Assembly (NCBI RefSeq): GCF_001461695.1
Contig: NZ_AUTC01000168.1
Span: 1-36,621, forward strand
DNA from: Sinorhizobium fredii USDA 205
GTDB taxonomy: Bacteria; Pseudomonadota; Alphaproteobacteria; Rhizobiales; Rhizobiaceae
Length of the DNA stretch: 36,621 bases
Reading direction: 5' to 3'
Shown piece by piece: positions 1 through 7,774 of the stretch. The stretch's first letter is position 1; each line of letters opens with the position of its first letter. The notes under the pieces are model-generated. The model saw only the letters and a list, made by a program, of their open reading frames with translations. It was not told where the DNA came from and did no database searches. Made by a program: the position numbers and the translations under genes.

Positions 1-510
1 CCGGGCGATCGAGGTCACCGTCATATTGAGCACGTCGCGGATGCCGCTGACGTTCTGGCTGATCTTGGCGGCGAGTTGCGCCGAACGATGCTCGTGGAAA
101 TAGCCGACGCTGAGCGCCATCAGGTGGGCGTAAAGGCGGCGCTGGTAACGCGCCACGATGTTGTTGCCGATCTTCGAAAGCGCAACCGCCTGCCCGTAGG
201 TCGCAAGGCCGCGCAGCACGAAGGCGCCGAAGATGGCGGCGCAGATCGCCAGCACGATGTCGGCCCGCCGATTGGCGAAGGCTTCGTTGATCACGGTCTC
301 CATGATCCAGGCGGTGAAGCCCGTCGTTGCCGCCACGACGATGAGACAGGCGATGGCAAAGGCATAGCCGCGTATGTGGTCACGGCCGTTTTCGGCGATG
401 ACGCGTCGCAGGATTCCGGTGATCGTCTCGGAGTCGACTGCGCGCCGTTGTCTGTCCCTGGCGTTCAAAAAGCCCGTCTTCCCTGGCCTATGGTGGCTAC
501 CGACCAACAT
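1..510 (-). CDS. ABC exporter, N-terminal membrane part (cut by window edge)
   Basis: The frame runs open from an ATG at 510 to base 1, giving about 170 residues, so the gene continues outside the window. The visible part reads like the transmembrane domain of a fused permease-ATPase exporter (MsbA/LapB-like, ABC type 1). A hydrophobic segment (AFAIACLIVVAATTGFTAWI) is followed by a second (IVLAICAAIFGAFVLRGLATY), then a cytoplasmic stretch with YQRRLYAHLMAL and FHEHRSAQLAAKIS, typical of the first coupling region. The ATPase domain is not visible, so the substrate cannot be told. It lies 60 bp downstream of glk on the same strand and could be co-transcribed. The start is the first good ATG; the frame stays open a little further upstream. 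Confidence 0.75.
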   Translation of the reverse strand, partial: MLVGSHHRPGKTGFLNARDRQRRAVDSETITGILRRVIAENGRDHIRGYAFAIACLIVVAATTGFTAWIMETVINEAFANRRADIVLAICAAIFGAFVLRGLATYGQAVALSKIGNNIVARYQRRLYAHLMALSVGYFHEHRSAQLAAKISQNVSGIRDVLNMTVTSIAR

Positions 511-570
511 GTCGGGCGCTCTATAGTGGTTTGAAGCCTTCTTGGCGAGTCTTTGCGTCGGCCGGCCTGA

Positions 571-1590
571 TCAGCTTCTCCAGCGCCGTCCCTCCATTGC
601 AACACCAAAATCCCTCGGGGCGCGTGCGAAGGCGGCAAGCCCGGAAAGCGCCGCCATGGGATGAACGACCGCGAAAGTCGGAATCGTCCGCATCAGCGCC
701 GAGTGCGGTGCCTTGTTCTCGAAGGCGGCGCGGAATTCCGGTCTCATCAGCGCAGGCAATATCTTCTGCGAAATGCCGCCGGCCAGGAAGACGCCGCCAC
801 GGGCCATGAAGACCAGCGCCATGTCGCCGGCAACACGGCCCAGATAGGTAGAGAACAGCGACACCGTCTCGACGGCGGCCGGATCGTCGCCCGAGAGAGC
901 GTTGGTCGTCACCTCCGCCTGATCCTTGAGCGACGGCTCGCGGCCATCGGCCGCGCAGACGGCGCGGTAGAGATTCATGATGCCTCGTCCGCACAGGATC
1001 TGCTCGCCCGCCATGCGGCCTTCGATGGGGTCGAGGAACGGCCAGACTTGAAAATCGCGTTCGCTTCGGGGGCCGATGTCGACATGACCGCCTTCGCCCG
1101 GCACAGGAATCCAGGTGTCCTGGGCAAAGACGAGACCGGCGACGCCGAGCCCGGTGCCGGGGCCGAGCACCACGCGGGAACTGCGCGGCCGGACGCTGCC
1201 TCCGCCGATCTGCGCGACGTCCTGATCGGCCGGCGCGGCAATGGCGAGTGCCTGCGCCTCGAAGTCGTTGATGACCAGCACGTCTTCCAGTTCGAGCCTT
1301 GCCAGCATGTCCTTCGGCCGGATCACCCAGCCGGCATTGGTCAGCGGGATCTCGTCGCTCTTGATCGGCCCTGCCACAGCAAGGATCGCCGAACGCGGCC
1401 TCTCGGAGATCTTGTCGAAAATGCTCTTCAGCAGCGCTTCCTCGATGGTCGCGAAGTCACCCGTCTTGATTGGCGGCAACTGCGTCGGCTCGGAAGCCGC
1501 ATCGACAAGCAATGCGAAACGGGCATTCGTACCGCCGATATCGCCGATCAAGATCGGAAAGGAGAAGCTGTGGTCACTCGCACTGGGCAT
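571..1590 (-). CDS. glk: Glucokinase
   Basis: 339 residues, the usual size of the proteobacterial Glk family (ROK-unrelated, ASKHA fold). It phosphorylates glucose to glucose 6-phosphate with ATP in the cytoplasm. Visible family motifs are the phosphate-1 loop GDIGGTNAR (residues about 16-24), NDFEAQA near 108 with the catalytic Asp, GPGTGLG near 143-149, the glucose-binding EGGHVD near 166-171, and the adenosine motif VFLAGGIS in the C-terminal third. It lies 44 bp downstream of mgsA on the same strand, so an mgsA-glk operon is likely. A partner ABC exporter follows. The assignment is secure by motif; I infer feeding of the Entner-Doudoroff route, as is usual in rhizobia. Confidence 0.95.
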   Translation of the reverse strand: MPSASDHSFSFPILIGDIGGTNARFALLVDAASEPTQLPPIKTGDFATIEEALLKSIFDKISERPRSAILAVAGPIKSDEIPLTNAGWVIRPKDMLARLELEDVLVINDFEAQALAIAAPADQDVAQIGGGSVRPRSSRVVLGPGTGLGVAGLVFAQDTWIPVPGEGGHVDIGPRSERDFQVWPFLDPIEGRMAGEQILCGRGIMNLYRAVCAADGREPSLKDQAEVTTNALSGDDPAAVETVSLFSTYLGRVAGDMALVFMARGGVFLAGGISQKILPALMRPEFRAAFENKAPHSALMRTIPTFAVVHPMAALSGLAAFARAPRDFGVAMEGRRWRS

Positions 1591-1634
1591 GGCAGATCCG
1601 TCCTGATCGCGGCGTGAATATTTCCGAAGATGTA

Positions 1635-2015
1635 TCAGTTGCGCCTGAAGTCGATCAACTGCTCGGCGGTGGCGCGATTGAGGGCCATCGGAATATCGTA
1701 GACGATTGCCAGGCGCATCAGCGCCTTGACGTCGACATCGTGCGGCATGGCGGTCAGCGGATCGACGAAGAAGATGAGGCAGTCGACATCGCCGGTGGCG
1801 ATCAAGGCACCGATCTGCTGGTCGCCGCCGAGCGGACCGCTTTTCAGCCGCGTGACGTCGAGGCCGGGGCAGGCGTCCAGCACGCGCCCGCCGGTCGTGC
1901 CGGTGGCGACGATCTTCCAGCCGGAAAGCGTCGCCTCGTGCGCCTTGGCGAAGGCAGCAAGGTCATCCTTCTTCTGATCATGGGCGATCAGGGCGAGACA
2001 TTTGCGATCGGCCAT
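1635..2015 (-). CDS. mgsA: Methylglyoxal synthase
   Basis: 126 residues, slightly shorter than the E. coli enzyme (152). It converts dihydroxyacetone phosphate to methylglyoxal plus phosphate, a bypass that relieves sugar-phosphate stress. Motifs seen: ALIAHDQKK at the N-terminus, the phosphate-binding TGTTG at residues 38-42, SGPLGGDQQIGA with the probable catalytic Asp at 65, and FFVDPLTAMPHDVD at about 82-95 with family-conserved Asp and His. The C-terminus (ALNRATAEQLI) also fits. It is first of the minus-strand run mgsA-glk-exporter. Placing a sugar-phosphate overflow enzyme before glucokinase is functionally sensible, but co-regulation is inferred only. Confidence 0.93.
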   Translation of the reverse strand: MADRKCLALIAHDQKKDDLAAFAKAHEATLSGWKIVATGTTGGRVLDACPGLDVTRLKSGPLGGDQQIGALIATGDVDCLIFFVDPLTAMPHDVDVKALMRLAIVYDIPMALNRATAEQLIDFRRN

Positions 2016-2254
2016 GCGGCATCCCCGGCAAGCTCACGAGGACCGGAGCGGAAAGCAGGACGCGATCACATTCCGATCCGGATTTAAATCGATTTGAACG
2101 CCTATACATGAGTGCCGCGAAATTGCAAAGGCAGCGCTGCATGTTTCCTTAAATCGCAGCCGATTCAACGGATAGGAACAGGCAGGAATTCAAAGTGATA
2201 CAGCGTCTGAAAAGACGCACGCGCTGTAGTGGGGGCGGCACTTCCTGACTCTCA
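2016..2254. other. Intergenic gap between mepA and mgsA
   Basis: 239 bp without a convincing gene. It holds an AT-richer patch (2081-2110, gatttaaatcgatttgaacg) just upstream of mgsA that may carry its promoter, and a hairpin repeat at 2200-2227, listed separately, just downstream of mepA. Confidence 0.5.
2200..2227. repeat. Short palindromic element with GAAA loop
   Basis: The stretch has nested symmetry. ACAGCG at 2200-2205 pairs with CGCTGT at 2222-2227. Inside it GCGTCT-GAAA-AGACGC (2203-2218) forms a perfect six-pair stem with a GAAA tetraloop. It resembles a common short intergenic palindrome of Sinorhizobium chromosomes (acagcg...cgctgtag), which I recall but could not search. It sits 28 bp after the mepA stop and could protect or end that mRNA, although no U-rich tract follows. 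Confidence 0.45.
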
Positions 2255-3322
2255 CTACTGGAGAGCGGGACGCGGCAGCGGCACCGGTATGTCGGCGAGC
2301 GGCGCTTCGGCGGCGGCGCCGATGACGGACTCGATGCTCGTCGCCGCGGCTGGAATGGCCGCCGGAGCACGATAGGCTGCGCCGTAGGTCGCCTGCTGCT
2401 CGGAGGCCGGCGCCGGACCGTTCAGCACGACGGCACAGGCCTTCGGCAGGTCGGCAAGCGTGGCAAACTTCGGCTTCGGCGGCTTCTCGCCGGGCTTCTT
2501 CTTCGGTTTCGCCCAGGGTGCGTCGGTAAACCACCAGGCGAGCGACTTGTCGCAGCCGTCGCCGGCCGGAACCGTCGCCTGGTCCTTGCAGCCTTTGGAG
2601 CCGGCAGGGCATTTGATGCGGATATGGAAATGATAGTCGTGGCCATAGATCGGCCGGACCTTGCCGAGTGCTGCGCGATCGCCCCGCCAGGTGTCGCAGA
2701 GCTTCCTCTTGATCGCCGGATTGACGAAGACGCGCTCGACCTCCGGGTAGCTCGCCGCCATCATGATCAGCCGGGCATGGGATGGCGTCCAGACGGACGG
2801 GTCGATCGTCAGGAATTTGCTCTTGTCGAGCATGGAGGTCGCGGAAATCTCTTCGCGCTCCTGATAGCTGAGCGTCCTTTGCGGCATCGGCGTCAGCCAG
2901 ATGTCGGCGTCGAGGCCGATCTGATGCGAGGCATGGCCGGACAGCATCGGGCCGCCGCGCGGCTGCGAAATGTCGCCAAGCAGAAGACCGGGCCAGCCGA
3001 TCTTCTCGACCGCGTCATGGGAGAAACGCTCGATCAGCCCGATCATCTGCGGATGTCCCCAGCGTCGGTTGCGCGACAGACGCATCGCCTGCCAGGTCGG
3101 GCCGTCGGTGGGGATGGCGATGCCGCCGGCGAGGCACCCCTTGGAATAGAAGCCGTAGGACGTCGGCGCCGCCTCGGTCGGCAAGGCCCTGGCGCCGAAA
3201 AGCTCCTTGGCGGGCGTGCCGTCCGCCGACGCGGCATCGGTCGAAAGCAGGCCCGTGCTCACGGCCAATGCCAACAGTGCAGAGCCGCAACGTCGAAGCG
3301 CAGCACGCTTGTCAATTCTCAT
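2255..3322 (-). CDS. mepA: Penicillin-insensitive murein DD-endopeptidase (M74)
   Basis: 355 residues from the ATG at 3322. An in-frame GTG at 3334 is possible, but GTGGGGGATGGA works better as the Shine-Dalgarno region of the ATG. A basic start and hydrophobic segment (ALLALAVSTGLLSTDAASA) form a signal peptide, so the enzyme is periplasmic. The M74 zinc motifs are present: HASHQIGLDADIW (His and Asp ligands) and HFHIRIKCP near residue 237. The cysteines expected in MepA are also seen (KGCLAGG, CDTWRGD, CPAGSKGCKD). It cleaves D-Ala-mDAP crosslinks in peptidoglycan. The C-terminal 80 residues are Pro/Ala-rich and lysine-rich, a lineage extension. It diverges from the yejA-type gene, sharing a 203 bp intergenic region. 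Confidence 0.92.
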   Translation of the reverse strand: MRIDKRAALRRCGSALLALAVSTGLLSTDAASADGTPAKELFGARALPTEAAPTSYGFYSKGCLAGGIAIPTDGPTWQAMRLSRNRRWGHPQMIGLIERFSHDAVEKIGWPGLLLGDISQPRGGPMLSGHASHQIGLDADIWLTPMPQRTLSYQEREEISATSMLDKSKFLTIDPSVWTPSHARLIMMAASYPEVERVFVNPAIKRKLCDTWRGDRAALGKVRPIYGHDYHFHIRIKCPAGSKGCKDQATVPAGDGCDKSLAWWFTDAPWAKPKKKPGEKPPKPKFATLADLPKACAVVLNGPAPASEQQATYGAAYRAPAAIPAAATSIESVIGAAAEAPLADIPVPLPRPALQ

Positions 3323-3525
3323 TCCATCCCCCACTCGCAGCGACGCGAAGCATGCGGTTATTTCCCCCGCTCCCTATCCTGATTCGCCGCGGTTGCATCA
3401 GCCTTGCGACTCACCTGGATATGACTGAAAAATTTTGCCTGATTTGCGGCAGTGCCTGTCAATTGCCCGGATTTCGCCTATTCTGGTTTTCAAGGATAAT
3501 CGAAAATACGAGGAGAATCGGCAGG

Positions 3526-5382
3526 ATGCTGGAGTGTGGCGGTACGGGACGAACGACACTGGCAGCCGCCTTACTGGCCTTCTCCCTGCTCCTGACGCCA
3601 TCGGCAGAAGCTCAAGAACAAAGGGTTTGGCATCACGGACTGTCGCTTATCGGCGAACTCAAGTACCCGCCCGGCTTCAAACATTTCGACTATGCAAACC
3701 CCGACGCTCCGAAGGGCGGCGACATCAGGCTCTCGCAGACCGGCACCTTCGACAGCTTCAACCCGCTCATGGCCACCAGGGGAGAGCCGGCCGTCGGGCT
3801 GGCGCTCGTCTTCGACGCCCTTCTGAAACCGTCGGACGACGAAATCTCCACCGCCTACGGACTTCTCGCAGAAGGGGTTTACTTCCCGGACGATATCTCC
3901 TCGGCCACCTTCCGGCTGCGGTCCGAAGCGAAATGGGCGGACGGAAAAGCCGTCACACCCGAGGATGTCGTCTTCAGCTTCGAAAAGGCAAAGGAGCTGA
4001 ACCCGCTCTATCAAAGCTATTACCGGCATGTGGTGAAGGTGGAGAAAACCGGCGATCGCGATGTCACCTTCCACTTCGACGAGAAGAACAATCGCGAACT
4101 GCCGAACATTCTCGGCCAGATTCTGGTCGTTCCGAAACATTGGTGGGAGGGCACAGGGCCAGACGGCAAGCTCAGGGACATTACCCGGACGACGCTCGAG
4201 CCGGTCATGGGTTCCGGACCCTACCGCATCGCTTCCTTCTCCGCCGGCGGCACGATCCGCTACGAACGGCGCGAAGACTATTGGGGCGCTTCGCTCAACG
4301 TCAATATTGGCCAGAACAATTTCAACTCGATCACCTATTCCTTCTTCGGCGATCGGGAGGTCGAATTCGAGGCCTTCCGTTCCGGCAACACGGATTACTG
4401 GACCGAGAACCAGGCGATGCGCTGGGCAACCGGCTTCGACTTCCCTGCGGTGAAAGACGGCCGCGTCAAGCGCGAGGAAATCCCCAATCCCTTCCGGGCA
4501 ACGGGCGTGATGCAGGCGATGGTCCCGAATATGCGCCGCAAGCCCTTCGACGATGAGCGGGTGCGCCAGGCGCTGAACTACGCGCTCGATTTCGAGGAAC
4601 TGAACCGGACCATCTTCTTCAATCAGTATCAGCGCGTGAACAGCTTCTTCTTCGGCACCGAACTCGCCTCCTCGGGCCTGCCGGAGGGCGAGGAGCTGAA
4701 GATCCTCAACGAGGTCAAGGATCTGGTGCCGCCGGAAGTGTTCACGACCCCTTATACCAACCCGGTCGGCGGCACGCCGGAAAAGGCGCGCGACAATCTG
4801 CGCAAGGCGATTGCGCTGCTCAAGGAAGCAGGCTTCGAACTCAAGGGCAACCGCATGGTCAACAAGGCGACGGGTAGGCCCTTCGTCTTCGAGATTCTCG
4901 TGAGCAGCCCGGCACTCGAGCGGGTGGCGCTGCCCTATACGCAGAACCTCAAGCGAATCGGCATCGAGGCGAGCATTCGCCTGGTCGATGATTCGCAATA
5001 TACGAACCGCGAACGCGCCTTCGACTACGACATGACCTGGGAGGTCTGGGGCCAGACCCTGAGCCCCGGAAACGAGCAGGCGGACTATTGGGGATCGAAG
5101 GCCGCCTCGCGCGAAGGGTCGAGGAACTATGCCGGCATAGCCGATCCGGCCGTCGACGCCTTGATTCAGCGCATCATCTTCGCCAAGGACCGCGACACCC
5201 TCGTTGCCGCTACAAGGGCGCTCGACCGTGTCCTGCTCGCCCACAATTACGTCATCCCGCTCTACTACAAGCTCAAGGCCAACATCGCCTATTGGGACAA
5301 GTTCGGCCGGCCGGCGGAACTGCCGAAATACGCGATCGGTTTTCCCGACGTGTGGTGGTTGAAGGGCGCTGCCAGTCAATGA
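3526..5382 (+). CDS. yejA: Yej-type ABC transporter substrate-binding protein (YejA/YepA-like)
   Basis: 618 residues starting at the ATG at 3526, chosen because AGGAGAATCGGCAGG precedes it and a clean signal peptide follows (LAAALLAFSLLLTPSAEAQ, cleavage after AEA). It is an SBP family 5 periplasmic protein of the oligopeptide/muropeptide class. Family landmarks include the early HGLSLIGELKYP and FDYANPDAPKGGD, typical of YejA, then DTFNPL-like SFNPL, WADGKAVTPEDVVFSFE, MGSGPYRI, ERREDYWG and VRQALNYALDFE. It would deliver peptides, or anhydro-muropeptides as shown for the Agrobacterium homologue, to YejBEF encoded downstream. The 168 bp gap to yejB is unusually wide for the operon and contains a possible leader ORF. 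Confidence 0.93.
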   Translation: MLECGGTGRTTLAAALLAFSLLLTPSAEAQEQRVWHHGLSLIGELKYPPGFKHFDYANPDAPKGGDIRLSQTGTFDSFNPLMATRGEPAVGLALVFDALLKPSDDEISTAYGLLAEGVYFPDDISSATFRLRSEAKWADGKAVTPEDVVFSFEKAKELNPLYQSYYRHVVKVEKTGDRDVTFHFDEKNNRELPNILGQILVVPKHWWEGTGPDGKLRDITRTTLEPVMGSGPYRIASFSAGGTIRYERREDYWGASLNVNIGQNNFNSITYSFFGDREVEFEAFRSGNTDYWTENQAMRWATGFDFPAVKDGRVKREEIPNPFRATGVMQAMVPNMRRKPFDDERVRQALNYALDFEELNRTIFFNQYQRVNSFFFGTELASSGLPEGEELKILNEVKDLVPPEVFTTPYTNPVGGTPEKARDNLRKAIALLKEAGFELKGNRMVNKATGRPFVFEILVSSPALERVALPYTQNLKRIGIEASIRLVDDSQYTNRERAFDYDMTWEVWGQTLSPGNEQADYWGSKAASREGSRNYAGIADPAVDALIQRIIFAKDRDTLVAATRALDRVLLAHNYVIPLYYKLKANIAYWDKFGRPAELPKYAIGFPDVWWLKGAASQ

Positions 5383-5482
5383 AGGCTTGCGCTTGAGACC
5401 GCTCTCGATTCCAAATGCGGGGAACGAATCAGTTAAAATGCGGGAACGATCGGCGGCATCGGACGCGCCAAGGAGTATGGGA

Positions 5483-5551
5483 TTGAGACGAAATAAACGG
5501 CAAACCAGCGCCCCGACCACCGGCGGCGCCACAATGCCGAGGTTCGCCTGA
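5483..5551 (+). other. Possible 22-codon leader ORF coupled to yejB
   Basis: A TTG at 5483 lies 7 nt after a strong AGGAG (5471-5475) and opens a short reading frame. It ends in TGA at 5549-5551, whose last A is the first base of the yejB ATG (TGATG). An in-frame ATG at 5477 is too close to the Shine-Dalgarno. The predicted peptide is basic (starts MRRNKRQTSAPTTGG). Either it is a leader that couples translation into yejB, or the AGGAG is chance. The arrangement is seen directly; the function is inferred. Confidence 0.3.
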
Positions 5552-6633
5552 TGGGTGCCTATATCCTGCGCCGGCTGCTGCTGATGATACCGACGATCGT
5601 CGGTATCATGGCGATCTCCTTCGCCGTCGTGCAGTTCGCACCGGGCGGCCCGGTGGAGCAGGTGATTTCCGACCTCACCAACGCGGCCGGTTCCGATCGG
5701 CTGTCCGGTACGGGTGGCGACCTCCTGCAGGCCGGCGGCGAGGAGGGCGGGCGCTATCGCGGCGCTCAAGGGCTCGATCCCGAATTCATCGCCAAGCTCG
5801 AGAAGCAGTTCGGCTTCGACAAGCCGCCGCTCGAGCGTTTTCTCACGATGATGTGGAACTATGCCCGCTTCGATTTCGGCGAGAGCTTCTTCCGCAATAC
5901 CTCGGTCGTCGACCTCATCATCGAGAAGATGCCGGTGTCGATCTCGCTCGGCGTCTGGATCCTGATCTTCTCCTACGCCATCTCGATCCCGCTCGGCATC
6001 CGGAAGGCGGTTTCCGACGGCTCGACCTTCGATGTCTGGACCTCCGGCATCATCATCATCGGCTATGCGGTGCCGAGCTTCCTCTTCGCCATCCTGCTGA
6101 TCGTGATTTTCGCCGGCGGGTCGTTCTTCGACTGGTTCCCCTTGCGCGGCCTCGTCTCGGAGAATTTCGACGCGCTGCCCTGGTGGCAGAAGATCCTCGA
6201 CTATTTCTGGCACATGACGCTGCCGCTGATCACCCTGCTACTGTCGGCCTTCGCGACGACGACGCTGCTCACCAAGAATTCCTTCATCGACGAGATCAAG
6301 AAGCAATATGTGACGACGGCGCGCGCCAAGGGGCTCACCGAGCGCAAGGTGCTCTACGGCCACGTCTTCCGCAACGCTATGCTGATCATCATCGCCGGCT
6401 TTCCCGGCGCCTTCATCTCCGCCTTCTTCACCGGCTCGCTGCTGATCGAATACATCTTCTCGCTCGATGGCCTGGGGCGGCTCGGCTATGACGCGGTGGT
6501 CAAGCGCGACTATCCGATCGTCTTCGCGACGCTCTACATCTTCTCGCTGATGGGCCTCTTCGTCAGCCTCATCTCGGACCTGATCTACACCTGGGTCGAC
6601 CCCCGCATCGACTTCGAGCGGAGGGACGTCTGA
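5551..6633 (+). CDS. yejB: Peptide/muropeptide ABC transporter permease YejB
   Basis: 360 residues, close to E. coli YejB (364), with the same start MGAYILRRLLLMIPT. It is an inner-membrane permease with about six transmembrane helices. A YejB-typical insertion follows TM1 (LSGTGGDLLQAGGEEGGRY), then GLDPEFIAKLEKQFGFDKP. The GIRKAVSDGSTFDVW and FPLRGLVSENFDALPWW stretches agree with the family. The cytoplasmic EAA-like loop (TTARAKGLTERKVLYGHVFR) contacts the ATPase. It ends DPRIDFERRDV and its TGA overlaps the ATG of the next gene (ATGA), so B and E are translationally coupled. It works with YejA, YejE and YejF. Confidence 0.95.
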   Translation: MGAYILRRLLLMIPTIVGIMAISFAVVQFAPGGPVEQVISDLTNAAGSDRLSGTGGDLLQAGGEEGGRYRGAQGLDPEFIAKLEKQFGFDKPPLERFLTMMWNYARFDFGESFFRNTSVVDLIIEKMPVSISLGVWILIFSYAISIPLGIRKAVSDGSTFDVWTSGIIIIGYAVPSFLFAILLIVIFAGGSFFDWFPLRGLVSENFDALPWWQKILDYFWHMTLPLITLLLSAFATTTLLTKNSFIDEIKKQYVTTARAKGLTERKVLYGHVFRNAMLIIIAGFPGAFISAFFTGSLLIEYIFSLDGLGRLGYDAVVKRDYPIVFATLYIFSLMGLFVSLISDLIYTWVDPRIDFERRDV

Positions 6634-7766
6634 TGAGTACAGTCGCAACTTACGCAGCGCCACCGCAAAAGGGTTGGCTGACGCCGATCGGCCGGCGGCG
6701 CTGGCAGAACTTCAAGGCAAACCGGCGCGGCTACTGGTCGTTCTGGCTCTTCCTCCTCCTCTTCGGCCTCAGCCTCTGCGCCGAATTCATCGCCAACGAC
6801 AAGCCGATCGTCGCCTCCTACAAGGGCGAGATCCTGTTCCCGGTGCTGGTCGACTACCCGGAAGAAAAATTCGGCGGCTTCCTGGCCGAAACCGATTTCC
6901 GCTCGGATTTCATCCGCGACGAGATCGAGGCGAACGGGTGGATGGTCTGGCCGCCGATCCGCTATTCCTACCAGACGGTCAATTCCAATATCCCGCATTC
7001 GGCGCCGACCGCGCCCTTCTGGCTGATGAGCGAGGAGGAACGCTGCTCGGCCTATCCGCAAGGTGCGGCCGATCCGGGATGCATGCTCGGCAACCTGAAC
7101 TGGCTCGGCACCGACGACCAGGCCCGCGATGTCATGGCGCGGATGATCTACGGCTTCCGCATCTCGGTGCTGTTCGGCCTGGTGCTGACCATCGCCTCGG
7201 CCCTGATCGGCGTTTCGGCCGGGGCGGTGCAGGGCTATTTCGGCGGCTGGACCGACCTGCTTCTGCAGCGTTTCATCGAGATCTGGTCGTCGATGCCGGT
7301 GCTCTACATCCTGCTGATCATCGCCGCCATCCTGCCGCCCGGATTCTTCATCCTGCTCGGCATCATGCTGCTGTTCTCGTGGGTCGGCTTCGTCGGCGTG
7401 GTCCGGGCCGAGTTTCTGAGGGCGCGCAATTTCGAATATGTCAATGCAGCACGTGCGCTCGGCGTCGGCAACGGCACGATCATGTACCGGCACCTCCTGC
7501 CGAACGCCATGGTGGCGACGCTGACCTTCCTGCCCTTCATCCTGTCGGGCTCGATCACCACGCTCACCTCGCTCGACTTCCTGGGCTTCGGCATGCCGCC
7601 GGGCTCGCCCTCGCTCGGCGAGATGATCGCCCAGGGCAAGTCGAACCTCCAGGCGCCCTGGCTCGGGCTGACAGCCTTTTGCGCCATGTCGGTCATGCTG
7701 TCGCTGCTGATCTTCGTCGGCGAGGCGACGCGCGACGCCTTCGACCCGAGAAAGACGTTCCGGTGA
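6633..7766 (+). CDS. yejE: Peptide/muropeptide ABC transporter permease YejE
   Basis: 377 residues; the second permease of the importer. The N-terminus (LTPIGRRRWQNFKANRRGYWSFW) and first TM helix are those of the YejE/DppC family. A large periplasmic domain follows, including DFRSDFIRDEIEANGWMVW and the Cys pair in ERCSAYPQGAADPGC. LGTDDQARDVMARMIYGFRIS then precedes the remaining helices. The EAA loop NAARALGVGNGTIMYRHLLPN is intact. The protein ends GEATRDAFDPRKTFR, a family hallmark. It overlaps yejB by 1 nt (its A is the last base of the yejB TGA), and its stop lies 8 nt before the yejF ATG. The order B-E-F equals that of E. coli. Confidence 0.95.
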   Translation: MSTVATYAAPPQKGWLTPIGRRRWQNFKANRRGYWSFWLFLLLFGLSLCAEFIANDKPIVASYKGEILFPVLVDYPEEKFGGFLAETDFRSDFIRDEIEANGWMVWPPIRYSYQTVNSNIPHSAPTAPFWLMSEEERCSAYPQGAADPGCMLGNLNWLGTDDQARDVMARMIYGFRISVLFGLVLTIASALIGVSAGAVQGYFGGWTDLLLQRFIEIWSSMPVLYILLIIAAILPPGFFILLGIMLLFSWVGFVGVVRAEFLRARNFEYVNAARALGVGNGTIMYRHLLPNAMVATLTFLPFILSGSITTLTSLDFLGFGMPPGSPSLGEMIAQGKSNLQAPWLGLTAFCAMSVMLSLLIFVGEATRDAFDPRKTFR

Positions 7767-7774
7767 GCGCGACG

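Noticed and set aside
3571..6213. Minus-strand open frame of 880 codons opposite yejA and yejB
   Set aside because: It is a shadow of two genes with clear family motifs, and its composition is that of an antisense GC-rich frame.
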